Part shown: one piece after another, positions 26,563-34,615 of the stretch
How the letters are laid out: each line of letters begins with the position of its first letter
Position numbering within the stretch: the stretch's first letter is position 1
From: Candidatus Krumholzibacteriia bacterium
GTDB lineage: Bacteria; Krumholzibacteriota; Krumholzibacteriia; JAJRXK01
Direction: 5' to 3'
DNA length: 36,219 bases
Assembly: GCA_035268685.1 (NCBI GenBank)
Contig: DATFKK010000159.1
Location: 1-36,219, forward strand
Notes under the pieces: generated by a model
The model's database searches: none
The model's input: only the letters and a program-made list of their open reading frames with translations
Told to the model about the DNA's origin: nothing
Program-made: the position numbers and the translations under genes

Positions 26563-27338
26563 AGTGGCTCGCCCTCGACATCGGGAACTCGAAGGTCGCT
26601 GCGGGCTTGGTCGAGCGGACCACGGTGATCGACGAGATCGCGGTCCTCGACCCCGATGCCGGTGTGGAGTCACAGATGGCGGCGATCTTCGATCCGGTGA
26701 TCGAGGCCATCGGCCGCCACGATGCGGTGGGCGTGGTCGTATCGTCGGTCGTGCCCCACGTTCTCGAACTCTTCGAACACCTGTGGTGGGGACGACGCCC
26801 CGAGCGCGAGCTGCACAGTCTCGTGGTGACCCACGAAGCAGCACTGCCCTACGTGCTCGACGTGGACCGGCCCGAGACCGTGGGGGCCGACCGCCTGTGC
26901 AACGTCGCCGCCGCGGTGGCACTCGGGTTCCACGACGCCATCCTCGTGGATCTGGGCACGGCGAACACCTTCGACCTCCTCCGCGACGGATGGTTCGTGG
27001 GGGGGCTGATCGGTCCCGGTGCCGAGCGCTCGCACCGCGCGCTGGTCGAGGCCGGTGTGCAGTTGCCCGACGTCGCGTTCGCCCACCCGCGATCGCTGGT
27101 GGGTCGCGACACCGCCCGTGCCATGCAGGCGGGGAGCTTCCACCAGGCGGTGGGGGCGGTCGCCCACGTGATCCGACGCCTGCGCGTGGATCGTCCGGAC
27201 CGGCCGACGCTCCTGGCCGGCGGTCTGGCCGAGACGATCGGCCCCGAGCTTCCCTTCGAAGTGTTGTACGTTCCTCACATGACCCTCATCGGGGCCGCGC
27301 GCATCGCCGAGGAGAACCACGGGGGACACCGCTCATGA
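26559..27338 (+). CDS. coaX: Type III pantothenate kinase
   Basis: Phosphorylates pantothenate in the first step of CoA synthesis; ASKHA-fold kinase, 259 aa. Motifs: DIGNSKVAAGL (7-17; phosphate-1 loop), GADRLCNVAAA (109-119), VDLGTANTFDLL (130-141) with the catalytic Asp, GGLIGPG, and the adenosine motif LLAGGLAE. The family is typically insensitive to CoA feedback and needs a monovalent cation. The ATG overlaps the birA stop (ATGA). The frame is open far upstream in the shadow of birA, but family homology starts exactly here. An 8-codon mini-ORF bridges its stop and the rlmN start. Confidence 0.94.
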   Translation: MKWLALDIGNSKVAAGLVERTTVIDEIAVLDPDAGVESQMAAIFDPVIEAIGRHDAVGVVVSSVVPHVLELFEHLWWGRRPERELHSLVVTHEAALPYVLDVDRPETVGADRLCNVAAAVALGFHDAILVDLGTANTFDLLRDGWFVGGLIGPGAERSHRALVEAGVQLPDVAFAHPRSLVGRDTARAMQAGSFHQAVGAVAHVIRRLRVDRPDRPTLLAGGLAETIGPELPFEVLYVPHMTLIGAARIAEENHGGHRS

Positions 27339-27361
27339 CCGACCTCACCCGAAGCGAATGA
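27335..27361 (+). other. Eight-codon mini-ORF bridging coaX and rlmN
   Basis: ATG at 27335 overlaps the coaX stop (ATGA), reads eight codons (MTDLTRSE), and ends in a TGA that overlaps the ATG of rlmN. rlmN lacks a good Shine-Dalgarno of its own, so a short termination-reinitiation relay is possible. It could equally be chance. Confidence 0.2.
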
Positions 27362-28407
27362 TCGATCCCGGACGAAGCGTCGCCGATCTGCGAGACCGGT
27401 TGCACGATCTCGGGGGCCGCGACGCGCACGTGGGTCGGTTGCTGCGCGCGTGGCTCGGCGGACGTGGACTCGACACGGCCGCCGAACGGCGCGGGCGGGG
27501 TCGCGCGCCACGGTGGCCGCGGTCCCTGGGAGCAGTGCTCCCCGAGGTGCAGCGATCGCTCGACGCGATGCTCTCGGAGGTCGCTCGGGCCGACGCCGGC
27601 GACGGATCGAGACGGCGCGTCCTCCGGCTCCGCTCGGGGCGGACGATCGAGTCGGTCGACCTTCCCCGCGACGGTCTCTGCGTCTCGACGCAGGTCGGCT
27701 GCGCGGTGGGCTGCCGTTTCTGCAAGACCGGCGAGGACGGACTGCTCCGACAACTGTCGGCGCTCGAGATCCTCGCCCAGGTCGTCCGGGCCCGCCGTGA
27801 GCGACCGGTACGGCGCGTGGTCTTCATGGGGATGGGCGAGCCGGCCCACAACCTCGATGCGGTGCTCGACGCGATCGACTCGCTCGGCACCGATGGCGGC
27901 GTGGGACACAAGAATCTGGCCTTCTCCACGGTGGGCGATCCGGCGGTCTTCGAGCGTCTCGCTGCTGGCCGCGTCCGGCCGGCCCTCTCGCTGTCGCTGC
28001 ACGCGCTCGACCGCGAGGCCCGGGAGCGCATGCTGCCCCGGGCACCCGCTGCCGACCCGTCCGGATTGCTCGACGCGGCGCTCGACTACGCCGATCGTGT
28101 GGCCCACCCGCTCCAGGTGCAGTGGACACTCCTCGCCGGTTTCAACGACGACGACGCCCAGGCCGACCGCCTGGCCGCCGCGCTCCGGGATCGGCGGGCG
28201 ATCGTGAACTACATCCCCTTCAACGACGTCGAAGGAAGTGGTTTCCGACGCCCCTCCGTCGACCGGTGCGTGGACCTCGTGCGCCGGCTGCGCCGGGCGG
28301 GCATCGTCGCGACGCTGCGGTTCTCCGCCGCGGTCGAGGTCGACGGGGGGTGCGGGCAGCTCCGTTCCCGGGTCGCCACACGGGGCCTCGGCCGTCTGCC
28401 GTACTGA
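27358..28407 (+). CDS. rlmN: RlmN/Cfr-family radical SAM RNA methyltransferase
   Basis: Radical SAM methyltransferase of the RlmN/Cfr family, expected to methylate C2 of A2503 in 23S rRNA (and A37 of some tRNAs), 349 aa. The iron-sulfur motif CxxxCxxC is C115-AVG-C119-RF-C122. The mechanism's two extra cysteines are likely C332 in DGGCGQLRSR and C108 or its neighbourhood. VVFMGMGEPAHNLDAVLDAI, SLSLHALDREARERMLPRAP and YIPFNDVEGSGFRRPS are all typical. The motif reads CKTG where many RlmN proteins have CATG, so it may belong to a Cfr-like or RlmN-like subgroup rather than strict RlmN. It is last in the uvrB operon. Confidence 0.85.
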   Translation: MIDPGRSVADLRDRLHDLGGRDAHVGRLLRAWLGGRGLDTAAERRGRGRAPRWPRSLGAVLPEVQRSLDAMLSEVARADAGDGSRRRVLRLRSGRTIESVDLPRDGLCVSTQVGCAVGCRFCKTGEDGLLRQLSALEILAQVVRARRERPVRRVVFMGMGEPAHNLDAVLDAIDSLGTDGGVGHKNLAFSTVGDPAVFERLAAGRVRPALSLSLHALDREARERMLPRAPAADPSGLLDAALDYADRVAHPLQVQWTLLAGFNDDDAQADRLAAALRDRRAIVNYIPFNDVEGSGFRRPSVDRCVDLVRRLRRAGIVATLRFSAAVEVDGGCGQLRSRVATRGLGRLPY

Positions 28408-28436
28408 CAGAGTGCTCACGCGGCGCGATCTGTCAG
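28404..28436. repeat. Inverted repeat CTGACAG-N19-CTGTCAG upstream of hsp20
   Basis: CTGACAG (28404-28410) and CTGTCAG (28430-28436) are perfect complements separated by 19 nt; the first arm overlaps the rlmN stop. The right arm also lies in the near-palindrome GATCTG-T-CAGATC (28427-28439). It could be an operator for hsp20 or a transcript-end hairpin for the uvrB operon. The CTGACA/TGTCAG core recurs in the array at 32869-32954. Confidence 0.45.
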
Positions 28437-28655
28437 ATCGACCGGTGGACTCGTCAGGAGCGTGGCAGCTGGCAGACACGCAACGGCCATGGATCCTCCA
28501 ACGCATTCCAGGTCAACCGATTGCGTGGTCCTCTGCAAGTGGCACGAGATATGGATCGCCGTGTGCTGGAGCGCTCGGGGGCGGCTTCGCTCCCCGGGAT
28601 CACCAACAACGCCGAATCGCGGCCGACTCCGGCCGCAACGAAAGGAGGATGGACC

Positions 28656-29105
28656 ATGACCGCTCTCACACGGTACCGCCCGCGGACGGGTCTGGACATC
28701 CTGCGACAGGACCCGTTCTTCACGCGGCTCTTCGGCGAGTGGGCGCCCGACGAACTGGATCAGGACACCCAGCAGTGGATGCCTTCGCTCGACCTCGTCG
28801 AGCACGAGGACACCTACGAGATCCGCGTCGACGTACCGGGCATCGACCCGAAGGACATCGAGGTCATGCTGCAGAACGACGTGCTGATCATCCGCGGCGA
28901 ACGCCACGGGTCGAGCGAGAAGGAGACCGAAGAGGGAAAGGTCCTGCGACGCGAGAGCTGGAACGGCCGTTTCGAACGTTCGATCCGACTCCCCGGCGGA
29001 GTGAATGCCGCCAAGGTCAAGGCCAAGGGAAGGGACGGCGTGCTGCAGGTGACGCTGCCCAAGGCCGAGGAATCGATCGGTCGCCGGATCTCGATCGAGT
29101 CCTGA
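28656..29105 (+). CDS. Hsp20/alpha-crystallin family small heat-shock protein
   Basis: Holdase chaperone that binds unfolding proteins without ATP, 149 aa. The alpha-crystallin domain spans about 44-140 (PSLDLVEHEDTYEIRVDVPGIDPKDIEV, VLIIRGERH, FERSIRLPGGVNAAKVKA, DGVLQVTLPK). The short N-terminal arm (LDILRQDPFFTRLFGEW) and the C-terminal RRISIES tail with the IxI-type motif are typical. The frame is open far upstream, but ATG 28656 has the strong site AAAGGAGG 7 nt before it. The 248-nt leader after rlmN holds an inverted repeat and an ATCCTCC (28493-28499) able to pair with the ribosome site GGAGGAT (28644-28650). It heads a stress-gene block. Confidence 0.95.
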   Translation: MTALTRYRPRTGLDILRQDPFFTRLFGEWAPDELDQDTQQWMPSLDLVEHEDTYEIRVDVPGIDPKDIEVMLQNDVLIIRGERHGSSEKETEEGKVLRRESWNGRFERSIRLPGGVNAAKVKAKGRDGVLQVTLPKAEESIGRRISIES

Positions 29106-29130
29106 CCCACGGTCACGCCCGATCCGATCG

Positions 29131-29160
29131 CGGGGCAGGGGGAGCGCCTCCTGCCCCGCT
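29131..29160 (+). terminator. Hairpin terminator after hsp20
   Basis: Perfect 10-bp stem GCGGGGCAGG (29131-29140) and CCTGCCCCGC (29151-29160) with a 10-nt loop, 25 nt after the hsp20 stop. No T-run follows. The remaining intergenic sequence to 29356 shows no clear promoter to me. Confidence 0.6.
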
Positions 29161-29356
29161 GCTCGGACCGTACGCCGGATCCCTCCGCGACGAGCGCGGC
29201 CGCGACGAGCAGGATCCGGCTCCGCCATGGGTCGTGGCGCCGGTGGAACCCCGGGTCCAGACCTCGGGAGGTGCCCGACATCACCTTTTCGCTAGTGCAA
29301 TCGGTTCCCGCGCGCGGTTTTACTTGAAATCGTAGTTCCCCGAAGGATGGACCGGC

Positions 29357-29827
29357 ATGGCACGATTCGAGCGGATCCTGCATCCGACCGACTTCTCGGA
29401 GAACGGACGGGCGGCGCTGCCGCTGCTCGCCGACGTGTGCGCCATGTCGACGGTCGAGGGTGGTCCCGAGGTCCACGTGATCCACGTGCTCGAGCCGATC
29501 ATTTCGACGACCGACTTCACGTGGTCCGGGCTGAGTCACAACGAACTCGAGGCCAAACGCCTGACGGCGGCGCGCGAAGCGCTCGACGAGTTCGTGGGTG
29601 AGTTCGAACTCCGGGCACGTGAGGTGATCGTCGACGTGATCCGGGGGAAGAGTCACGAGGCGATCGATCAGTACGCCGAGAAGCACGAGATCGATCTCAT
29701 CGTGATGGCCACCCACGGTCACACCGGCCTCAGCCACCTGCTGCTCGGCAGCACCGCCGAGCTCGTGGTCCGGACCGCCCGCTGCCCCGTGCTCACGGTC
29801 AAGGGAATCACCGAACCGGCCGAGTGA
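29357..29827 (+). CDS. Universal stress protein (UspA family)
   Basis: Single-domain cytosolic Usp, 156 aa. The opening RFERILHPTDFSENGRAALP and the ATP-binding motif G-2x-G-9x-G(S/T), here in THGHTGLSHLLLGSTAELVV, are present, then CPVLTVKG. Usp proteins bind ATP or AMP and promote survival under stress by largely unknown means. AAGGA lies about 9 nt before ATG 29357. The stop overlaps an alternative GTG start of the CBS protein; the two genes are clearly linked, and Usp-CBS pairing suggests joint sensing of adenylate levels (inference). Confidence 0.93.
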   Translation: MARFERILHPTDFSENGRAALPLLADVCAMSTVEGGPEVHVIHVLEPIISTTDFTWSGLSHNELEAKRLTAAREALDEFVGEFELRAREVIVDVIRGKSHEAIDQYAEKHEIDLIVMATHGHTGLSHLLLGSTAELVVRTARCPVLTVKGITEPAE

Positions 29828-29851
29828 GCCGACCCGTTCCGACGACGACCC

Positions 29852-29857
29852 AGGAGG
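29852..29857 (+). promoter_or_regulatory. Shine-Dalgarno deciding the CBS-protein start
   Basis: AGGAGG 8 nt before GTG 29866. It favours that start over the in-frame GTG at 29824 that overlaps the Usp stop. Confidence 0.55.
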
Positions 29858-29865
29858 ATGTCACC

Positions 29866-30348
29866 GTGGACCCGGCACCCGTTCTCGTTCGCGACATCAT
29901 GGTCACCGACGTCCAGGTCTGCGGCCCCGACGACACGCTGCGCGACGCCCTGGACATCATGCTCGAGCAGGGCCTGACCACCCTTCCGGTCGTCGACCCC
30001 GCTCAGAACTGTGTGGGCGTCATCGCCGCGGTCGACCTCCTCGCCCCGAGCGACGAGATGGAGGAGGAGCTGCGCGTCCTCACCGGACAGAGCAACGACG
30101 AGAACGGCTATCTGCCCGAGACGGTGCAGACACGGGGGCTGGCCTCGCAGATGGTCGAGGACTTCATGTCGTCGCGGGTGGTGGCGGTCGCGCCGGACAC
30201 CGAGCTGCACAAGGCGGCCGGGATCATGCTCAAGAACCAGATTCATCATCTGGTGGTGATCGACGCCCAGGACAAGCTGATCGGCATCCTGTCGACGATG
30301 GACATCCTCGAGGTGTACGCCAACGAGGGTGAGGTCGCCGAGGCCTAG
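29866..30348 (+). CDS. CBS-domain pair protein
   Basis: Stand-alone Bateman module, 160 aa from GTG 29866. CBS1 (about 9-62): VRDIMVTDVQVCGPDDTLRDALDIMLEQGLTTLPVVD then VGVIAAVDLL. CBS2 (about 100-152): VEDFMSSRVVAVAPDTELHKAAGIMLKNQIHHLVVID then LIGILSTMDILE. Such pairs bind AMP, ATP or SAM and act as energy-state sensors, usually through partner proteins. I prefer GTG 29866 because of AGGAGG 8 nt upstream; GTG 29824 overlapping the Usp stop (GTGA) is possible and adds 14 low-complexity residues. It is followed by the groESL promoter region. Confidence 0.9.
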   Translation: MDPAPVLVRDIMVTDVQVCGPDDTLRDALDIMLEQGLTTLPVVDPAQNCVGVIAAVDLLAPSDEMEEELRVLTGQSNDENGYLPETVQTRGLASQMVEDFMSSRVVAVAPDTELHKAAGIMLKNQIHHLVVIDAQDKLIGILSTMDILEVYANEGEVAEA

Positions 30349-30433
30349 CGCCCCGGACGTCTCCGGCGCGCCGATCCGTCAACATCTGGTCGAATCGTCA
30401 CTTGGACCGATTCCTGGCAGTCGAGATTCCCGG

Positions 30434-30462
30434 TTGCCAACCCCCCGGGTCCTGCCTATATT
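30434..30462 (+). promoter_or_regulatory. Sigma70-type promoter of groESL
   Basis: TTGCCA (30434-30439), a 17-nt spacer, TATATT (30457-30462). Both boxes are close to consensus and stand out in this GC-rich DNA. The start point would be near 30469-30471, giving a leader of about 158 nt before groES. The operator-like repeat lies right at the start point. Confidence 0.75.
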
Positions 30463-30470
30463 GCGCGCCG

Positions 30471-30497
30471 TTGGCAGACGAGATCCCTGTCTGCTGA
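30471..30497. promoter_or_regulatory. CIRCE-like operator at the groESL start point
   Basis: TTGGCAGAC (30471-30479), a 9-nt spacer, GTCTGCTGA (30489-30497). The arms are complementary at seven of nine positions, in the 9-9-9 layout of CIRCE (TTAGCACTC-N9-GAGTGCTAA), the site of the heat-shock repressor HrcA. Each arm matches CIRCE at six of nine bases; the inner triplet differs (GAC/GTC for CTC/GAG) with symmetry kept. Placement at the transcription start is where HrcA acts. hrcA itself is not in the window. Confidence 0.5.
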
Positions 30498-30627
30498 ATA
30501 CCGATTTCAATTCTTCGGGGATCGACGGCGGGCTCCGGCCCCCTTCGAACCGAACCAGTGCCTGCCCGGGCCACGCCCGGGAAACGCCTGCCCGGGGAAC
30601 GTCCCGGTCAAGAGGAGGAGTCCACCG

Positions 30628-30915
30628 ATGGCGAACAAGATCCGTCCGCTGGGCGATCGCGTCGTCGTCCAGGCGATGACCCAGGAGAAGAGCAAGAGCG
30701 GCATCATCATCCCCGACACGGCCAAGGAAAAGCCGCAGCAGGGGAAGGTCGTCGCCGTCGGTCCGGGTCGCCTGAGCGAGTCCGGCGACCGTCTGGAGCC
30801 GGAAGTCAAGGAAGGCGACGTCGTGCTCTTCGGCAAGTACAGCGGCACCGAGATCGAGGTCGACTCGGACGCGCTGCTGATCCTGCGCGAATCCGACATC
30901 CTGGCGGTTCTGTAG
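30628..30915 (+). CDS. groS: Co-chaperonin GroES
   Basis: The 10-kDa lid of the GroEL chaperonin, 95 aa, full length. Family features: [11 protein letters not shown], the mobile loop [19 protein letters not shown] that contacts Gro[11 protein letters not shown], and the C-terminal [17 protein letters not shown] and [11 protein letters not shown] strong Shine-Dalgarno (GAGGAGG) lies about 8 nt before the ATG. It is the first gene of the chaperonin operon behind a good promoter and CIRCE-like repeat. groEL follows after 88 nt, a gap without its own clear promoter. Confidence 0.98.
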   Translation: MANKIRPLGDRVVVQAMTQEKSKSGIIIPDTAKEKPQQGKVVAVGPGRLSESGDRLEPEVKEGDVVLFGKYSGTEIEVDSDALLILRESDILAVL

Positions 30916-31003
30916 TCCACGGACCGCGTTCGTCCGAGCCCGGACACAATCGTCTCTTCGCAGAACCAATCAGAACCGGAAAACCCACGAGGAGTGGATC
31001 CCG

Positions 31004-32647
<1,644 letters not shown>

Positions 32648-32715
32648 CCCCGGCCGCGACGGTCTCGGACACCGGTCCCGGCCGTCCCGGCCTCCGGTGT
32701 CCGGGGTGTGCCCCG

Positions 32716-32747
32716 GAAGCCCGTCCCCACGCGTGGGGGCGGGCTTC
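32716..32747 (+). terminator. Rho-independent terminator of groESL
   Basis: GAAGCCCGTCCCCA (32716-32729) pairs with TGGGGGCGGGCTTC (32734-32747), 14 bp with one T-G wobble and a CGCG loop, followed by TTC. It is the strongest terminator-like hairpin in the window. It is 69 nt after the groEL stop. Confidence 0.8.
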
Positions 32748-32797
32748 TTCGTGGGTGGGGGGGCACGGTGGGCGTCGTCACCGGGCGGTGTCGGCTG

Positions 32798-32823
32798 GCG
32801 TTGACGGCGGGCGTTGACGGCGG
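32798..32823. repeat. Tandem 13-mer, two perfect copies plus a decayed third
   Basis: GCGTTGACGGCGG occurs at 32798-32810 and again at 32811-32823; GTGTTGTCGG follows at 32824-32833 as a partial third copy. It lies in the gene-free stretch between groEL and the truncated esterase. Confidence 0.7.
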
Positions 32824-32868
32824 GTGTTGTCGGCCGGTGAAACCATTCCTCGAAATGCCGGGTTTCGG

Positions 32869-32954
32869 GTTGTCAGCGGCCACGGGATGACAACAGCGAA
32901 TGTCAGCCCCCAGGGACTGACATTTCGCTTCGTCAGCTCCAGCCGACTGACAAT
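32869..32954. repeat. Array of three phased 26-bp palindromes (TGTCAG-N10-CTGACA)
   Basis: Three inverted repeats with 8-bp arms and 10-bp centres, joined by 4-bp linkers (period 30): GTTGTCAG/ATGACAAC (32869-32894), AATGTCAG/CTGACATT (32899-32924, perfect), TTCGTCAG/CTGACAAT (32929-32954). The centres differ (CGGCCACGGG, CCCCCAGGGA, CTCCAGCCGA), whereas the arms are conserved. The regular period and conserved arms suggest binding sites for a dimeric regulator, or a repetitive palindromic element. The region 32648-33006 holds no convincing gene otherwise. Confidence 0.75.
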
Positions 32955-33006
32955 CCTGCACCCAGCTTTTTCGAATGTCTTCGCACGCCGCCCGAGCGTC
33001 CGCTCC

Positions 33007-33570
33007 ATGTCGAGGTGCACCCTGCGACTGCTCTCGGGTCACTCCTACGGAGGGGTGCTCGTGACCCACGCGCTGACCCGCAGACCGGGGCTCTTCCGGG
33101 CCTTTCTCGCACAGAGCCCCTATCTGGCCGCGCCGATCGCCGAACCCCTGCTGGTCGGTCCGCACGATGGGTTGGTGGCGTTCTTCCGGGAGCGCTGGCC
33201 GCTTCCCGTGGAGCTTCTGTCGGGCGGAGGGTCGGGGGCGTTCGCCGCGCACCTCGATCGCCTGGAGAACGAACTCGGGTATCCCGTGCGCTACAGCGAG
33301 GGGGCATTCCAGCGGGCGGCCCAGGGACTGCTCAACGGTGGCGACGTGAAGGGCGCGGCCGAGGCGGCGGGGCTCTACGTCGACCACCATCCGCGCTCTC
33401 CGGTCGCCCACTTCCTGCGCGGGGCCGCTCTGGCTTCGGGAGGCCAGCGCGAGGCGGGCATCGAGGCCATCGAGAAGGCCATCACCCTCTTCGACGCCGA
33501 CCCCGACCCCTCGCAGAGACCGCTGCGAGCGAACATGCAACGCGTGTTGGGGCAGTTGCGAGGGGATTGA
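33007..33570 (+). pseudogene. Truncated alpha/beta-hydrolase (esterase) with TPR tail
   Basis: Remnant of a COG2819/esterase-D-like hydrolase fused to tetratricopeptide-like helices. The nucleophile elbow GHSYGG (residues 11-16) comes almost at the start, followed by VLVTHALTRRPGLFRAFLAQSPYLAAP as in the family. Intact members have roughly 130-150 residues before the elbow; here that part is missing, and the sequence upstream is the palindromic array. The segment that should carry the catalytic His also looks deleted (after NELGYPVRYSEGAFQ). The C-terminus keeps a TPR-like stretch (AAEAAGLYVDHHPRSPVAHFLRGAAL). ATG 33007 has no good ribosome site; an in-frame ATG at 32824 runs through the repeats. 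It is probably inactive, unless it is a short TPR protein. Confidence 0.6.
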
Positions 33571-33685
33571 GCGCGATCCGCCCGCGGCGTCAGGGAGGGC
33601 AGCCCGTGACGGACGCGGACTCGGAGCGAGCGAGCCGGCGCTGCGGGCGCCCTCGAGGAACACGTCGCGGTGGATCTTCGGCAGG

Positions 33686-34351
33686 TCACCGTCGGCGCCC
33701 CACGAAGACGAAGTGCCGCCCGCCCTTGCGCCCCGGACGCGCGGAGCTGAGGTGTCCAAGGGCTTCGAAGCCGCAGCGACGCAGCGTTCGAGGGAAGACG
33801 GCATCGTCCGTGGCCGACCAGACGGCGACCCGGCCGCCGGGGACGAGAGCACGGTGGATCGCACGCAGCCCTTCCTTCGCGTAGAGCCACGCGTTGCCGT
33901 CGGCGACCATCGGGTCGGGTCCGTTGTCGACGTCGAGGATCACCGCGTGCAGCGCGCCCGTGTAGCGCGGGATGACCCGGCGGACGTCGTCGACGACGAC
34001 CCGGGTGCGCGGATCCTGCAGGGGGTGGTCGGCGTGGTGGCCCAACCGGGTCTCGTTCCACGCGACGACCTCGGGAATCAGTTCCACCTGGACTGCCTCG
34101 GCGTCGGCCGGCAGGAGGTCGAGCGCGGCGCGCAGCGTGAAGCCGAGGCCGAGGCCGCCGATCAGCACCCGGGCCCGCGACGGCAGGCCGCGGCACACGA
34201 GGCTCGCCAGGTCCTCCTCCGACTGGTGCTTGCGCGACGACATGAGCGGCCGCCGGTCGACGACGATGTCGTGGGCGCCGTCGTGCTCGTAGAGCTCGAG
34301 GAGCTTGCCGTCGGGCGTCCTGGCCTCGGCGATGCGCACGCGGGGCTTCAT
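33686..34351 (-). CDS. Spermidine-synthase-like class I methyltransferase
   Basis: SAM-fold protein of the spermidine/spermine synthase-like group, 221 aa. The glycine-rich SAM-site loop is LIGGLGLGFTLRAALD (63-78), the ribose-binding acid is E90 in VQVELIPEVVAWN, then DDVRR and the motif-IV region ILDVDNGPD. The N-terminal strand LMSSRKHQSEEDLA is shared by short stand-alone members. The polyamine-binding residues of true SpeE are not evident, so a methyltransferase or synthase of unknown substrate is the safer call. ATG 34351 is chosen by homology; an upstream in-frame ATG near 34418 would add a Pro/Arg-rich stretch. It converges on the esterase remnant and is divergent from the next gene, 264 nt away; I saw nothing defined in that gap. 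Confidence 0.82.
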   Translation of the reverse strand: MKPRVRIAEARTPDGKLLELYEHDGAHDIVVDRRPLMSSRKHQSEEDLASLVCRGLPSRARVLIGGLGLGFTLRAALDLLPADAEAVQVELIPEVVAWNETRLGHHADHPLQDPRTRVVVDDVRRVIPRYTGALHAVILDVDNGPDPMVADGNAWLYAKEGLRAIHRALVPGGRVAVWSATDDAVFPRTLRRCGFEALGHLSSARPGRKGGRHFVFVGRRR

Positions 34352-34615
34352 GGCGACTCGCGGTCTCGGGCGCGGGGCGCTCGCTTCGGGAGCTCCTCGA
34401 GGGATGGTGTCGATCATGCTGGGCGAAGTCGCGGTGCGATGCAACGCCCATGGTCGCGAGTTCGTGTGCGCAGAACTCGGATCGAGCCGCAGACGGCGCG
34501 GTGGGGTGGACGTCGCGGCTGCGGTGCGAGAGAGTGTGCCCGGAACCCGTGGCACCGAACCGACGGTCGAGCCCGGAGTCCGGACGAGCCACGGCATCTC
34601 GAGAGCGCAAGTCCC

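Noticed and set aside
28408-28655. Sigma54 promoter or full CIRCE upstream of hsp20
   Set aside because: No GG-N10-GC pair in the right context, and only an isolated half-site like CTGGCAGAC (28469-28477) without the matching arm.
32869-32954. CRISPR array reading of the periodic repeats
   Set aside because: Units are palindromic with 10-bp variable centres and 4-bp linkers, far from the 28-37 bp repeat and 30-40 bp spacer pattern, and no cas genes are present.
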